Below, piece after piece: positions 1-8,243 of a stretch of DNA of 64,000 nucleotides. The translations under genes were made by a program, and so were the position numbers. The first letter of the stretch is position 1; every line of letters starts with the position of its first letter. The DNA comes from Methylomicrobium sp051061015 (GTDB taxonomy: Bacteria; Pseudomonadota; Gammaproteobacteria; Methylococcales; Methylomonadaceae). The notes beneath the pieces are model-generated. The model saw only the letters and a list, made by a program, of their open reading frames with translations. It did not search any database and was not told the origin of the DNA. The stretch spans positions 185,563 through 249,562 of the forward strand of contig JBPFEG010000005.1 in NCBI GenBank assembly GCA_051061015.1, written 5' to 3'.

Positions 1-12
1 TGTGGCGTAGGA

Positions 13-1131
13 TTACTCCGGAGTTTGAACTTTGTCGAGGACATGAATATCTTTTTGCGCCTGCATCACCAGCGCATAACTGACCCGCTCGAACGGTCGA
101 AAGATCATCAGCTTGCCGGCATACTCATCAGGCATCTGCACTTCGTCGTTGTTGATCGGACTGTAAGTATCTCGCGCGATTTTGCCGCGCTGATAAATAT
201 CCAGTTCGTGACCAGTTTTAAGGCCGTCGGAAATGCCTTTGTCGATCACGACGACATTATACCGGCCCACCTGCGTAACGCCATCGAGTACGCCGATGAT
301 ATTGCCCTTGATGCTTTCCTCAGGTGGTGTTGGAAAATAATTCAGCACTACGTCCTCTTCGCTGGTCGGCAGAATCCGGTCGCCGACACGGATTTCGCTT
401 TTCGACTGGGTAATTGTGAGTGTTGCAGGGTCTCCAGGTTCCTGCAGCGTCAGATCCGCGATATAAGTGGCTTCGTACCCCAGTACTTCCTGAGTGGTTG
501 GATTTTTGAGGGTTTCACCTTCACGGTAAACGGCGTAACTCAGAGTATCGGGCTGGTCGATTGCACGGACATAAACTTTGTCCCCAGTGCCGGCAATCAG
601 ATGTTCTCCGGCCAGATCCACTATATAGGGTGCGTTATTCAATTCATTTTGGCCGAGTACGCGCGGCAGGGACAGATATTTCTGGATCGCGTCTACCGGG
701 ATCAATTGCACGGCCTTCGCGGTAGGCGATTCGCGTATGCAGGGTTGCAATTTGCCTTCCGCCGACGTCGCAAAACTGGTGCGTCCGCTTTTGATGTCGG
801 CTTCACTGAGTACGCAAGGCCTTGTTGAGGGAGAAACCGCAGTTGCTTCGGTCGGAGAAAAGCTCAACCGCGGCTGGCCGTTTACCATTGTAAAATAGAC
901 GGTATCACCGGGATAGATCAGGTGGGGGTTTTTGATCTGATTATTATAACTCCACAATTTAGGCCATTGCCCCGGGTTCTTTAAAAACTTTCCGGAAATA
1001 TCCCACAGAGTGTCTCCTTCAACAACCGTATAACGTTCAGGATGGGACGGATTTAATTTGATTTCTTCAGCCAGTAGCGGAGAGCAACACAACATTGGAA
1101 CTATAAAGCCGAGAATTGTTCGAAAAGCCAT
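13..1131 (-). CDS. LysM domain secreted protein
   Basis: Secreted protein of 372 residues that probably binds peptidoglycan. The N-terminus looks like a signal peptide (hydrophobic stretch at residues 5-20, ending in LLAEE). A single LysM domain covers about residues 34-80, with the characteristic GDTLWDIS and NPHLIYPGD motifs. The rest of the protein has no domain I recognise. It is divergent from def. The order LysM gene, def, fmt, rsmB is common in gammaproteobacteria, usually with dprA next to the LysM gene; dprA would lie left of this window. Family assignment is firm, but the exact envelope role is unknown. Confidence 0.9.
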   Translation of the reverse strand: MAFRTILGFIVPMLCCSPLLAEEIKLNPSHPERYTVVEGDTLWDISGKFLKNPGQWPKLWSYNNQIKNPHLIYPGDTVYFTMVNGQPRLSFSPTEATAVSPSTRPCVLSEADIKSGRTSFATSAEGKLQPCIRESPTAKAVQLIPVDAIQKYLSLPRVLGQNELNNAPYIVDLAGEHLIAGTGDKVYVRAIDQPDTLSYAVYREGETLKNPTTQEVLGYEATYIADLTLQEPGDPATLTITQSKSEIRVGDRILPTSEEDVVLNYFPTPPEESIKGNIIGVLDGVTQVGRYNVVVIDKGISDGLKTGHELDIYQRGKIARDTYSPINNDEVQMPDEYAGKLMIFRPFERVSYALVMQAQKDIHVLDKVQTPE

Positions 1132-1229
1132 AAAAAACCTGCTAAGTGGTTTAAACTGTCTGATTTTAAAGTTTAGATGAATTCATATAGAATTCCAGTA
1201 TTGAATAGTTATCAAATGTGGAGAGTTCG

Positions 1230-1742
1230 TTGAGTATTTTAACCATTCTGGAATTTCCGGATGAGAGGTTGCGCAAAAAAGCTGAAAAAGTTCAGTCGGT
1301 CGATGATTCAATTCGAGAACTGGTCGATGATATGTTCGAAACAATGTACGAATCGCGGGGAGTCGGGCTGGCCGCGACGCAGGTGAATGTGCACCAGCGG
1401 GTGATCGTGATGGATGTCAGTGAGGAAAAAAATGAGCCGCTCTGTCTGATCAATCCGGAAATCGTCGAGAAAGACGGTGTCGAAGAATCCGAGGAAGGGT
1501 GCCTGTCTGTGCCCGGTTTTTTTGAGAAAGTTCGGCGGGCTGAACATGTCCGGGTCAAAGCCTTAAACCGCAACGGCCAGCCTTTCGAACTGGAAGCGAG
1601 AGATTTACTGGCGGTTTGCGTTCAGCATGAAATGGACCACCTGGACGGGAAGCTGTTCGTCGATTATCTTTCCCCTTTGAAACGTCAGCGCATCAAAAAG
1701 AAGCTCGAAAAAATACATAAGATGGAAACCAGTAAAGCATGA
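1230..1742 (+). CDS. def: Peptide deformylase
   Basis: Removes the formyl group from the N-terminal methionine of new proteins, in the cytoplasm, with a metal cofactor. The three family motifs are present: GVGLAATQ (about residues 44-51), EGCLS (89-93) and HEMDH (132-136), which supply the Cys and two His metal ligands and the catalytic Glu. I chose the TTG at 1230 because GGAG sits six bases upstream and because the family usually begins MSILTIL. A GTG at 1218 is in frame but has no ribosome binding site. The stop overlaps the fmt start as ATGA, so the two are probably translationally coupled. Confidence 0.96.
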   Translation: MSILTILEFPDERLRKKAEKVQSVDDSIRELVDDMFETMYESRGVGLAATQVNVHQRVIVMDVSEEKNEPLCLINPEIVEKDGVEESEEGCLSVPGFFEKVRRAEHVRVKALNRNGQPFELEARDLLAVCVQHEMDHLDGKLFVDYLSPLKRQRIKKKLEKIHKMETSKA

Positions 1743-2662
1743 GGATTATTTTTGCCGGAACGCCAGAATTTGCGGTGCCGACCCTAAAGATGCTGCTGGC
1801 TTCCGGGCACGAGATTTGTGCCGTTTATACACAGCCGGACCGACCTGCAGGGCGCGGCCGTAAAATTCAGTTAAGCCCGGTCAAGGAGGTCGCGCTGGCC
1901 GCCGGCATTCCGGTACTGCAGCCTGATTCGCTGAAATCGGCCGAAGCGGTCAGTCAGCTTGCCGATTTTAAACCCGATCTGATGGTAGTCGTCGCGTATG
2001 GAATGATTTTGCCCCAGGCGGTGCTGGATGTGCCTAAATGCGGTTCCCTGAACGTTCATGCCTCCCTGTTGCCGCGCTGGCGCGGCGCCGCGCCGATTCA
2101 GCGCGCCTTGATGGCTGGCGATCCCGAAACCGGAGTCACGATCATGCGCATTGTTTTGAAGCTGGACGCCGGCGACATGCTGCATAAAGAAGTTATTGCG
2201 GTCGGTGCGGAAGACACGGCCGGCGAGCTGCATGATAAATTGGCCGCCCTGGGGCCGATCGGCCTTGAAAAAGTATTGCGGCAGATTGAGTCGGGTACGG
2301 TTCGGGCCGAACCGCAGGATGAAGCCTTGGTGACTTATGCCGCCAAGCTGGAAAAAAACGAAGCCTTCCTCGACTGGTCGAAACCGGCGGGCGAACTGGA
2401 CCGGCAGGTACGTGGACTGAACCCTTGGCCGGTCGCCCAAACCCTGTATCTTAATGAAGCGTTGCGCATCTGGCGCGCACAACCGATCCTCGAAAAGACA
2501 GGCTACGAACCGGGACGCGTGAATTGCACGCGCAAGCATCTGGATGTGGCGACAGGCAACGGCTGGCTGCGGCTGCTCGAGGTGCAATTGCCGGGCGGCA
2601 AACGGATGCCGGCGCAGGCTTTTCTGAATGCGCATGACATATATGGTCTGAGACTGGGCTGA
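1739..2662 (+). CDS. fmt: Methionyl-tRNA formyltransferase
   Basis: Transfers a formyl group from 10-formyl-tetrahydrofolate to initiator Met-tRNA; def reverses this step on the finished protein. At 307 residues it has normal length. The N-terminal formyltransferase fold starts with IIFAGTPEFAVP, and the catalytic loop NVHASLLPRWRGAAPI lies at residues 105-120 with its Asn and His. The LDAGDML segment near residue 141 supplies the catalytic Asp. The C-terminal tRNA-binding domain is complete. It overlaps def by four bases and is followed seven bases later by rsmB. Confidence 0.97.
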   Translation: MRIIFAGTPEFAVPTLKMLLASGHEICAVYTQPDRPAGRGRKIQLSPVKEVALAAGIPVLQPDSLKSAEAVSQLADFKPDLMVVVAYGMILPQAVLDVPKCGSLNVHASLLPRWRGAAPIQRALMAGDPETGVTIMRIVLKLDAGDMLHKEVIAVGAEDTAGELHDKLAALGPIGLEKVLRQIESGTVRAEPQDEALVTYAAKLEKNEAFLDWSKPAGELDRQVRGLNPWPVAQTLYLNEALRIWRAQPILEKTGYEPGRVNCTRKHLDVATGNGWLRLLEVQLPGGKRMPAQAFLNAHDIYGLRLG

Positions 2663-2668
2663 CCCGTA

Positions 2669-3955
2669 GTGAACTTACGATTAATTGCAGCCAAAGCGCT
2701 GGCACGGGTCGTGGTGGACGGCCAATCCTTGACCGCGGCGCTCGAACAGGTTCTGCAAACTGTTGAATCGGCGCAGGATCGGGCCCTGGTGCAGGCCTTG
2801 TGTTACGGCGTTTGTCGACAGTATCACCGGCTCGATTTCATGCTGGCGCAGCTGCTCGACAGACCGCTGAAAGATATTCACATCCGGCTGCTGATTCTTG
2901 TCGGTCTCTACCAGCTCGGCTTCATGCGGATCAAAACGCATGCGGCGGTTTCCGAAACGGTCAACGCCGCCGCGCGTAAACCCTGGGCGAAAGGGCTGGT
3001 CAATGCGCTGTTGAGGCGGTATATCCGGGAGCGTGACCGGTTTGAAGCTGCGGCTGACGAAAATGCTTCTGCACGTTTCAGTCATCCCGCATGGCTGATC
3101 GCCAAAATCCGCGCGGATTGGCCCGAGCAGGCCGACCGCTGCCTGCAGGAAAACAATCTGCCGCCGCCTTTCGCCCTGCGCGTCAATTTGACCCGGATGT
3201 CCCGAGAAGCCTATCGTGATTTGTTGTCTGAGCAGGGCATCAACGCCGAATTGGTTGGCTTTTGTGCCTCCGCGCTGATTCTCGACAAGCCGGTGCCGGT
3301 CGAGACGCTGCCGGGATTCGGCGAAGGCCTGGTTTCGGTTCAGGATACCGCCGCCCAACTGGCGGCCGGCTTGCTCGATGTGCGGCCGGGACAGCGGGTG
3401 CTCGATCTATGCGCCGCGCCCGGCGGGAAAACCGCGCATATTCTGGAAATGCAGCCGCAACTGAAGGAGATGGTCGCGATCGATGTCGACGGAAACCGGA
3501 TGCTCCGCGTGCAGGAGAATCTGCAGCGCCTGCGCTTACAAGCTCAAACGATAATCGGGGATGCCTCCCGTCCGGAAGACTGGTGGGACGGACAACCCTT
3601 CGACCGTATTCTGGTCGACGCGCCATGCTCGGCGCTCGGCGTGATCCGCCGCCATCCCGACATCAAGCTGCTGCGCCGCGCCGAAGATATCGATTCTCTC
3701 AGAGCAATACAAGGCGCGATTCTGAACGCGGCCTGGAGCCTATTGGCGCCGCATGGCTGCTTGTTGTACGCTACCTGTTCGGTATTGAAGGAAGAAAACG
3801 AGCGGCAAATTCTGAGCTTTCTGGCCGATCATCCTGATGCCTCCGAGTTGCCGATTACCGCCGAATGGGGCCTCCCCGGTGCTGCGGGACGGCAGATTCT
3901 GACCGGCGAGGCAGCGATGGACGGTTTTTATTATGCGCTCCTCCGCAAAGAATAA
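2669..3955 (+). CDS. rsmB: 16S rRNA m5C967 methyltransferase RsmB
   Basis: Uses S-adenosylmethionine to methylate C967 of 16S rRNA. The 428 residues comprise an N-terminal NusB-like RNA-binding domain (about residues 1-140) and a C-terminal Rossmann methyltransferase. Visible motifs are the SAM-binding DLCAAPGGKTAHILE, the catalytic DAPCSALG with its Cys, and YATCSVLKEENE with the second Cys. The start is GTG at 2669, seven bases after the fmt stop; no upstream ATG is in frame. Its 3' end overlaps the DUF4390 gene by 23 bases. Confidence 0.96.
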   Translation: MNLRLIAAKALARVVVDGQSLTAALEQVLQTVESAQDRALVQALCYGVCRQYHRLDFMLAQLLDRPLKDIHIRLLILVGLYQLGFMRIKTHAAVSETVNAAARKPWAKGLVNALLRRYIRERDRFEAAADENASARFSHPAWLIAKIRADWPEQADRCLQENNLPPPFALRVNLTRMSREAYRDLLSEQGINAELVGFCASALILDKPVPVETLPGFGEGLVSVQDTAAQLAAGLLDVRPGQRVLDLCAAPGGKTAHILEMQPQLKEMVAIDVDGNRMLRVQENLQRLRLQAQTIIGDASRPEDWWDGQPFDRILVDAPCSALGVIRRHPDIKLLRRAEDIDSLRAIQGAILNAAWSLLAPHGCLLYATCSVLKEENERQILSFLADHPDASELPITAEWGLPGAAGRQILTGEAAMDGFYYALLRKE

Positions 3956-4505
3956 GGCAGTGATGCTATTGCTGATTGGGGGCTGGCTGGCGCCGGTGCC
4001 TGCATCAGCCGGGGCTTATGCGGCAGTCGTCAAATATGCCGAACTGACCTTGCAGGACGAAGAGTATTTATTATCTGCCGAGGTTCATTACCGGCTGAGC
4101 CCGAAAGCAACCGATGCCTTAAAAAACGGTGTTCCGTTATTCTGGGCGGTTAATATCAAGGTAAAGCGCCAGCGCGATTTTTGGCGGGACGAAACAGTTG
4201 TCGAAAAAAACCTGCGCTTCAAGATTCAATACCAGGCTTTGCTGAACGTCTACCGGGTCCGTAATGAAGACAGCGGAGAGGGAGGCAATTTTTCATCGTT
4301 GGCCTCCGCGTTGGATGCACTCTCTACGATTCGTTATGTCCCAATCTTGGGCAAATCGGCACTAACTTCCGGTGAGCGATATAGCGCGGGTATGCGCGTG
4401 ATCTTCGATCGTGAATTGCTGCCTTTGCCTTTACGTCCTTTCGCCTACCTCAATTCGCAGTGGTACTTATCCAGCGACTGGTACTTATGGAATCTGAAAA
4501 ACTAA
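3933..4505 (+). CDS. DUF4390 secreted protein
   Basis: Small protein of 190 residues with a signal-like N-terminus (hydrophobic MLLLIGGWLAPVPASA near residues 11-26), so probably periplasmic. The body resembles DUF4390, whose members are usually found immediately upstream of ntrY in gammaproteobacteria and have no known activity. The start overlaps the end of rsmB by 23 bases; an ATG at 3963 would also leave the signal peptide. The 3' end overlaps ntrY by 19 bases. The tight overlaps suggest co-translation and a role linked to the NtrY sensor, which is inference. Confidence 0.8.
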   Translation: MRSSAKNKAVMLLLIGGWLAPVPASAGAYAAVVKYAELTLQDEEYLLSAEVHYRLSPKATDALKNGVPLFWAVNIKVKRQRDFWRDETVVEKNLRFKIQYQALLNVYRVRNEDSGEGGNFSSLASALDALSTIRYVPILGKSALTSGERYSAGMRVIFDRELLPLPLRPFAYLNSQWYLSSDWYLWNLKN

Positions 4506-6628
4506 AACCGCCGGTCAGCGTCTCGATCCTGGTCCTGTTCGCGCTGATTCTGTTCTCGCTGCAGCTGATGAGTACGGCGACCCAGGAATCATCTGAACTC
4601 AGTGCGATGTATTCGTGGCTGCTGCTGATCAATGCGCTGGGATCGGTAGTCCTGCTCGTTCTGGTTGCCGCAAACATCTATGCGCTGGCGCGCCAGCTCA
4701 AAAAACGCGAGGCCGGCTCGCGGCTGACTACGCGCATGCTGTCGGTGTTTGTGCTCCAGGCATTGGCGCCTGCAGCGATCGTGTTCTATTTTTCGATGCA
4801 GTTTCTGCATCAAGGCATCGACAGTTGGTTCAACGTCGAAATCGATCGGGCGATGGATGACGCTCTCGAATTGAGTCAGGCTTCGCTCGATCAACGGATG
4901 CATTGGCATTTAATGCAGACCCGGCAGCTGGCCGAGAAGCTTAAGCTGGGTTCCGAAGGCTTCACCTCTCATGAAATCGAAAATTACCGTGAGCAGATAG
5001 GCGCCGCCGAAATGACGCTGTTTTCGCGCCAGGGCAGGATCATTGCGTCCAGCAGCGCGAATCCGGCCGATATCCTGCCGAGCATTCCCGACGAGCAAAC
5101 CTGGCTGCAATTGCGCCAGAGCGATGATTATATTGCGCTGGCGCCAGTCAGCGAGAACGAGTTGATGATTCGCTCGATCGTGGCGGTCAGAGACCTGGAT
5201 ACCTGGTATATCCAGACGCTCTTCCCGGTTCCTTTGCGTATTGCCGATCTGGCCGATTCGGTCGAGTTCGCTTTCGTGCGTTATCAGGAAATGAACTTCC
5301 TCAGGGATTCGCTGAAACTGACGTTTTCGCTGGCGTTGTCGCTGGTCCTGTTGATGAGCTTGCTGGCGGCGATCTGGGTGGCTTTCATCAGCATTCGCAA
5401 AATCGTCGCGCCGGTCAAGGAACTGGTCAAAGGCACGCAGGCGGTCGCTTCAGGTCATTACGATCAGCAATTGCCGGTAGCCACCCAGGACGATTTAGGC
5501 TTTCTGGTCGAGTCTTTCAATATCATGACCCAGCGCATCGCGCGGGCACGCGACGAGATCCGGCGGGCCGGCGTCGAGGTCGAAAACCAGCGCTCTTATC
5601 TCGAAACGATTCTGGCCAACCTGACCGCCGGCGTGATCAGCTTCGATTCTCAGTATAAGATCCGCACCGCGAACCAGGCGGCGTTCCGGATTTTCCATGT
5701 CCATGTGAATCAATTTATCGGTCAGTCTTTATTATCGCTGGCCGAGGACCATAGCGAATTGTCCGAGCCGTTGAAATCGATTCAACGCCTGCTGGAGCAG
5801 GCGGATGACATCTGGCAGCAGCGGATCGCGTTTTTGGGTCAGAATGGTCGTCGGGAACTGCTTTGTCGCGGCACGCCGATGTATTCGCACGAAGGCATGC
5901 GTGTTGGGGCGGTGGTGGTGTTCGATGATGTAACCGATTTGATTCAGGCCCAAAAAAACGCCGCTTGGGGTGAGGTTGCCAGACGCCTGGCACATGAAAT
6001 CAAAAACCCGTTGACGCCGATTCAATTGTCAGCCGAACGTTTGCAGCTTAAACTGTCCGCCAAACTGGAATCCGGCGATGCGGATATTCTGCAACGCTCG
6101 ACACGGACGATCGTGCAGCAGGTCGAGGCGATGAAGGAAATGGTCGACGATTTTTCCGAATACGCGAAAACTTCGAAAAAGCAGAAGGTCAACATCGACC
6201 TGTATGCGCTTGTCCAGGAGGTGCTTGGACTGTATACGTTGAAATCAGCCGCCGTGGTTCAGGCCGAACAGGACAAAAAACGGCTTTGCATCGATGGCGA
6301 CCCGGTCAGTATCCGTCAAGTGCTGCATAATCTGCTCAAAAATGCACTCGAAGCCACCGACGGTCTTGGACATATTGAAATCGATATGCGCAGGGCGCAA
6401 AAGAACAACAGCGATTTCATCGAAATCGGTTTTTTTGACGATGGCCCGGGCATCAAAGAGGAACAAATCGAGCAAATTTTTGAACCCTATGTTACAACTA
6501 AGGCCAGAGGCACCGGACTCGGGCTCGCGATCGTCAAAAAAATTATCGAAGAGCATGGCGGCGCGATCTGGGTCGATACCCGGCGCAAACAAGGGGCTGG
6601 TTTCATCATTCATCTGCCCGCCATTTAA
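4487..6628 (+). CDS. ntrY: Sensor histidine kinase NtrY
   Basis: Membrane sensor kinase of the NtrYX system, linked in other proteobacteria to nitrogen status, redox or envelope control. About 713 residues from the ATG at 4487. It has two early membrane helices, a periplasmic region, a third helix near residue 285, a HAMP domain, a PAS domain with CTC-free core, the HisKA box HEIKNPLTPIQLSAERL with the phospho-accepting His, and an HATPase_c domain with NALEA, DDGPGI and GTGLGLAI boxes. All catalytic boxes are intact. A GTG at 4460 is an alternative start. It is followed 17 bases later by ntrX. Confidence 0.93.
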   Translation: MESEKLKPPVSVSILVLFALILFSLQLMSTATQESSELSAMYSWLLLINALGSVVLLVLVAANIYALARQLKKREAGSRLTTRMLSVFVLQALAPAAIVFYFSMQFLHQGIDSWFNVEIDRAMDDALELSQASLDQRMHWHLMQTRQLAEKLKLGSEGFTSHEIENYREQIGAAEMTLFSRQGRIIASSSANPADILPSIPDEQTWLQLRQSDDYIALAPVSENELMIRSIVAVRDLDTWYIQTLFPVPLRIADLADSVEFAFVRYQEMNFLRDSLKLTFSLALSLVLLMSLLAAIWVAFISIRKIVAPVKELVKGTQAVASGHYDQQLPVATQDDLGFLVESFNIMTQRIARARDEIRRAGVEVENQRSYLETILANLTAGVISFDSQYKIRTANQAAFRIFHVHVNQFIGQSLLSLAEDHSELSEPLKSIQRLLEQADDIWQQRIAFLGQNGRRELLCRGTPMYSHEGMRVGAVVVFDDVTDLIQAQKNAAWGEVARRLAHEIKNPLTPIQLSAERLQLKLSAKLESGDADILQRSTRTIVQQVEAMKEMVDDFSEYAKTSKKQKVNIDLYALVQEVLGLYTLKSAAVVQAEQDKKRLCIDGDPVSIRQVLHNLLKNALEATDGLGHIEIDMRRAQKNNSDFIEIGFFDDGPGIKEEQIEQIFEPYVTTKARGTGLGLAIVKKIIEEHGGAIWVDTRRKQGAGFIIHLPAI

Positions 6629-6645
6629 CTTCCAAGCAAACCGAT

Positions 6646-8007
6646 ATGAACGTAGACAAAACTCGCATTCTCGTCGTTGACGATGAACCGGAAATCAGAA
6701 GCCTGGTCGGCGAAATTCTTGCGGACGAAGGCTATGAAGTCGCGATGGCGGATAACGCTGCCGCGGCCCGGGAATTGAAAAAAACGCAAAATCCGAGCCT
6801 GATATTGCTCGATATCTGGATGCCCGATACCGACGGTATCACGCTGCTGAAAGAATGGGTCGCCGAGGCTACGCTGCTGTGCCCGGTCGTGATGATGTCA
6901 GGGCACGGCTCGGTCGAAACGGCGGTCGAAGCGACGCGGCTGGGTGCCTATGACTTTCTCGAAAAGCCGCTGTCGTTGGCCAAGTTATTGCTGATCGTCG
7001 GCCGCGCGCTCGAAACGAGTAATTTGCAAAAAGAGAATGCCGGACTGCGGCAGCAATTGTTCGCCGATATCGAGCCGGTTGGCAAAAGTGCGGCAATCGC
7101 TAGGATCAAGGATCAAATCAAGCGCCTTGCGCAGCACGAAGCGCGTGTCTTGCTTGGCGGGGAAGCCGGCGTCGGCAAGGAATTATTTGCCCGTTATCTG
7201 CATTACAGCAGTCCGCGGCGGGAGGGGCCGTTTGTCGATGTGGCGGTCGGCAGCATCTCGCCGGAAAATTCGGCAGTCGAATTTTTCGGTAAGGAAAGCT
7301 CGGGCAAAGTCAATCCGGGTTTGTTGGAGCGCGCGCACCGCGGAACTCTGTTTCTCGGCGAAATCGGCGGGATGGACAAGGAAACGCAGTCACGTCTGCT
7401 CAGTGCGCTGGAATCGAGTTCATTCCTGCGCGTCGGAGGCAGCGAGGCGGTGCGCGTCGATGTGAAAGTGATCGCTTCGACCCGGATTCCTCTGGATGAG
7501 GAAGTCAAAGCCGGCCGCTTCCGGCAGGACTTGTATTATCTGTTGAACGAGGTGTCCCTGAACATACCGCCGCTGCGCGAGCACAGCGAGGATGTGCCGG
7601 GTCTGTTGAGCTTTTATGTCGATTATTTCGTGAAGCACGAAAATTTACCGTTCCGCAAGTTCTCGATTGCCGCGCAGAACTTTCTGCGCAACTACAGCTG
7701 GCGCGGCAATGTGCGCGAGTTGAAGAATCTGGTGCAGCGTTTGATGATTCTTGGCGTGGGTGAAGACATCGAACTGGAAGAAGTCAAGTCGGCGTTGGGA
7801 ACCGTAAGCAACGAGGTCGCCGTATCTTCCTCGGTCCCTGATTTTTTCAATCTGCCCCTGAAAGATGCGCGCGACCAGTTCGAAAAGGCTTATTTGGAGT
7901 ATCATTTCGAAAGAAGCGGGGGCAGCGTCGCTAAATTATCTTCAATTGTGGGGATGGAGCGAACGCATTTGTACCGGAAGCTGCATTCATTGAATATCAA
8001 GCTATAA
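6646..8007 (+). CDS. ntrX: NtrX-type response regulator with degenerate AAA+ domain
   Basis: Partner regulator of NtrY, 453 residues. The receiver domain (residues 6-120) has the acidic DDE pocket and the phosphorylated Asp56 in LLDIWMPD. The AAA+ domain keeps a Walker A (GEAGVGKE) but two features of sigma-54 activators are missing. Where FGxxxGAFTGA is expected there is FGKESSGKVNPG, and the Walker B box reads GTLFLGEIG rather than GTLFLDEIG. A Fis-type helix-turn-helix ends the protein. It is unlikely to remodel sigma-54 polymerase in the usual way and may act as a DNA-binding regulator at other promoters (inference). A hairpin with a T run follows the gene. Confidence 0.9.
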   Translation: MNVDKTRILVVDDEPEIRSLVGEILADEGYEVAMADNAAAARELKKTQNPSLILLDIWMPDTDGITLLKEWVAEATLLCPVVMMSGHGSVETAVEATRLGAYDFLEKPLSLAKLLLIVGRALETSNLQKENAGLRQQLFADIEPVGKSAAIARIKDQIKRLAQHEARVLLGGEAGVGKELFARYLHYSSPRREGPFVDVAVGSISPENSAVEFFGKESSGKVNPGLLERAHRGTLFLGEIGGMDKETQSRLLSALESSSFLRVGGSEAVRVDVKVIASTRIPLDEEVKAGRFRQDLYYLLNEVSLNIPPLREHSEDVPGLLSFYVDYFVKHENLPFRKFSIAAQNFLRNYSWRGNVRELKNLVQRLMILGVGEDIELEEVKSALGTVSNEVAVSSSVPDFFNLPLKDARDQFEKAYLEYHFERSGGSVAKLSSIVGMERTHLYRKLHSLNIKL

Positions 8008-8016
8008 CTGCGCGCG

Positions 8017-8049
8017 GTCTGCATGAACAGGACACTGGTGCAGACTTTT
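8017..8049 (+). terminator. Intrinsic terminator after ntrX
   Basis: A perfect 7-bp stem, GTCTGCA (8017-8023) with TGCAGAC (8039-8045), is followed by TTTT. It lies ten bases after the ntrX stop and would end the rsmB-ntrYX transcript. Confidence 0.6.
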
Positions 8050-8243
8050 AGTCCAAGAGTTCAGTCCGGTTCATTGGGTACACTGTAAGGCTAGCGGCGC
8101 AGCTTTTGCATCGTTAAAATTGGTGTATTGGGTAATGCTTCAGCATGAAAGATCAAAGACGACTTTGACTTTTACGACCCGCGGGATTGACGTCGGGAGT
8201 ATGCCGACTCAGACTGGAAACTATTTACAGAAGAACAAAAGCA

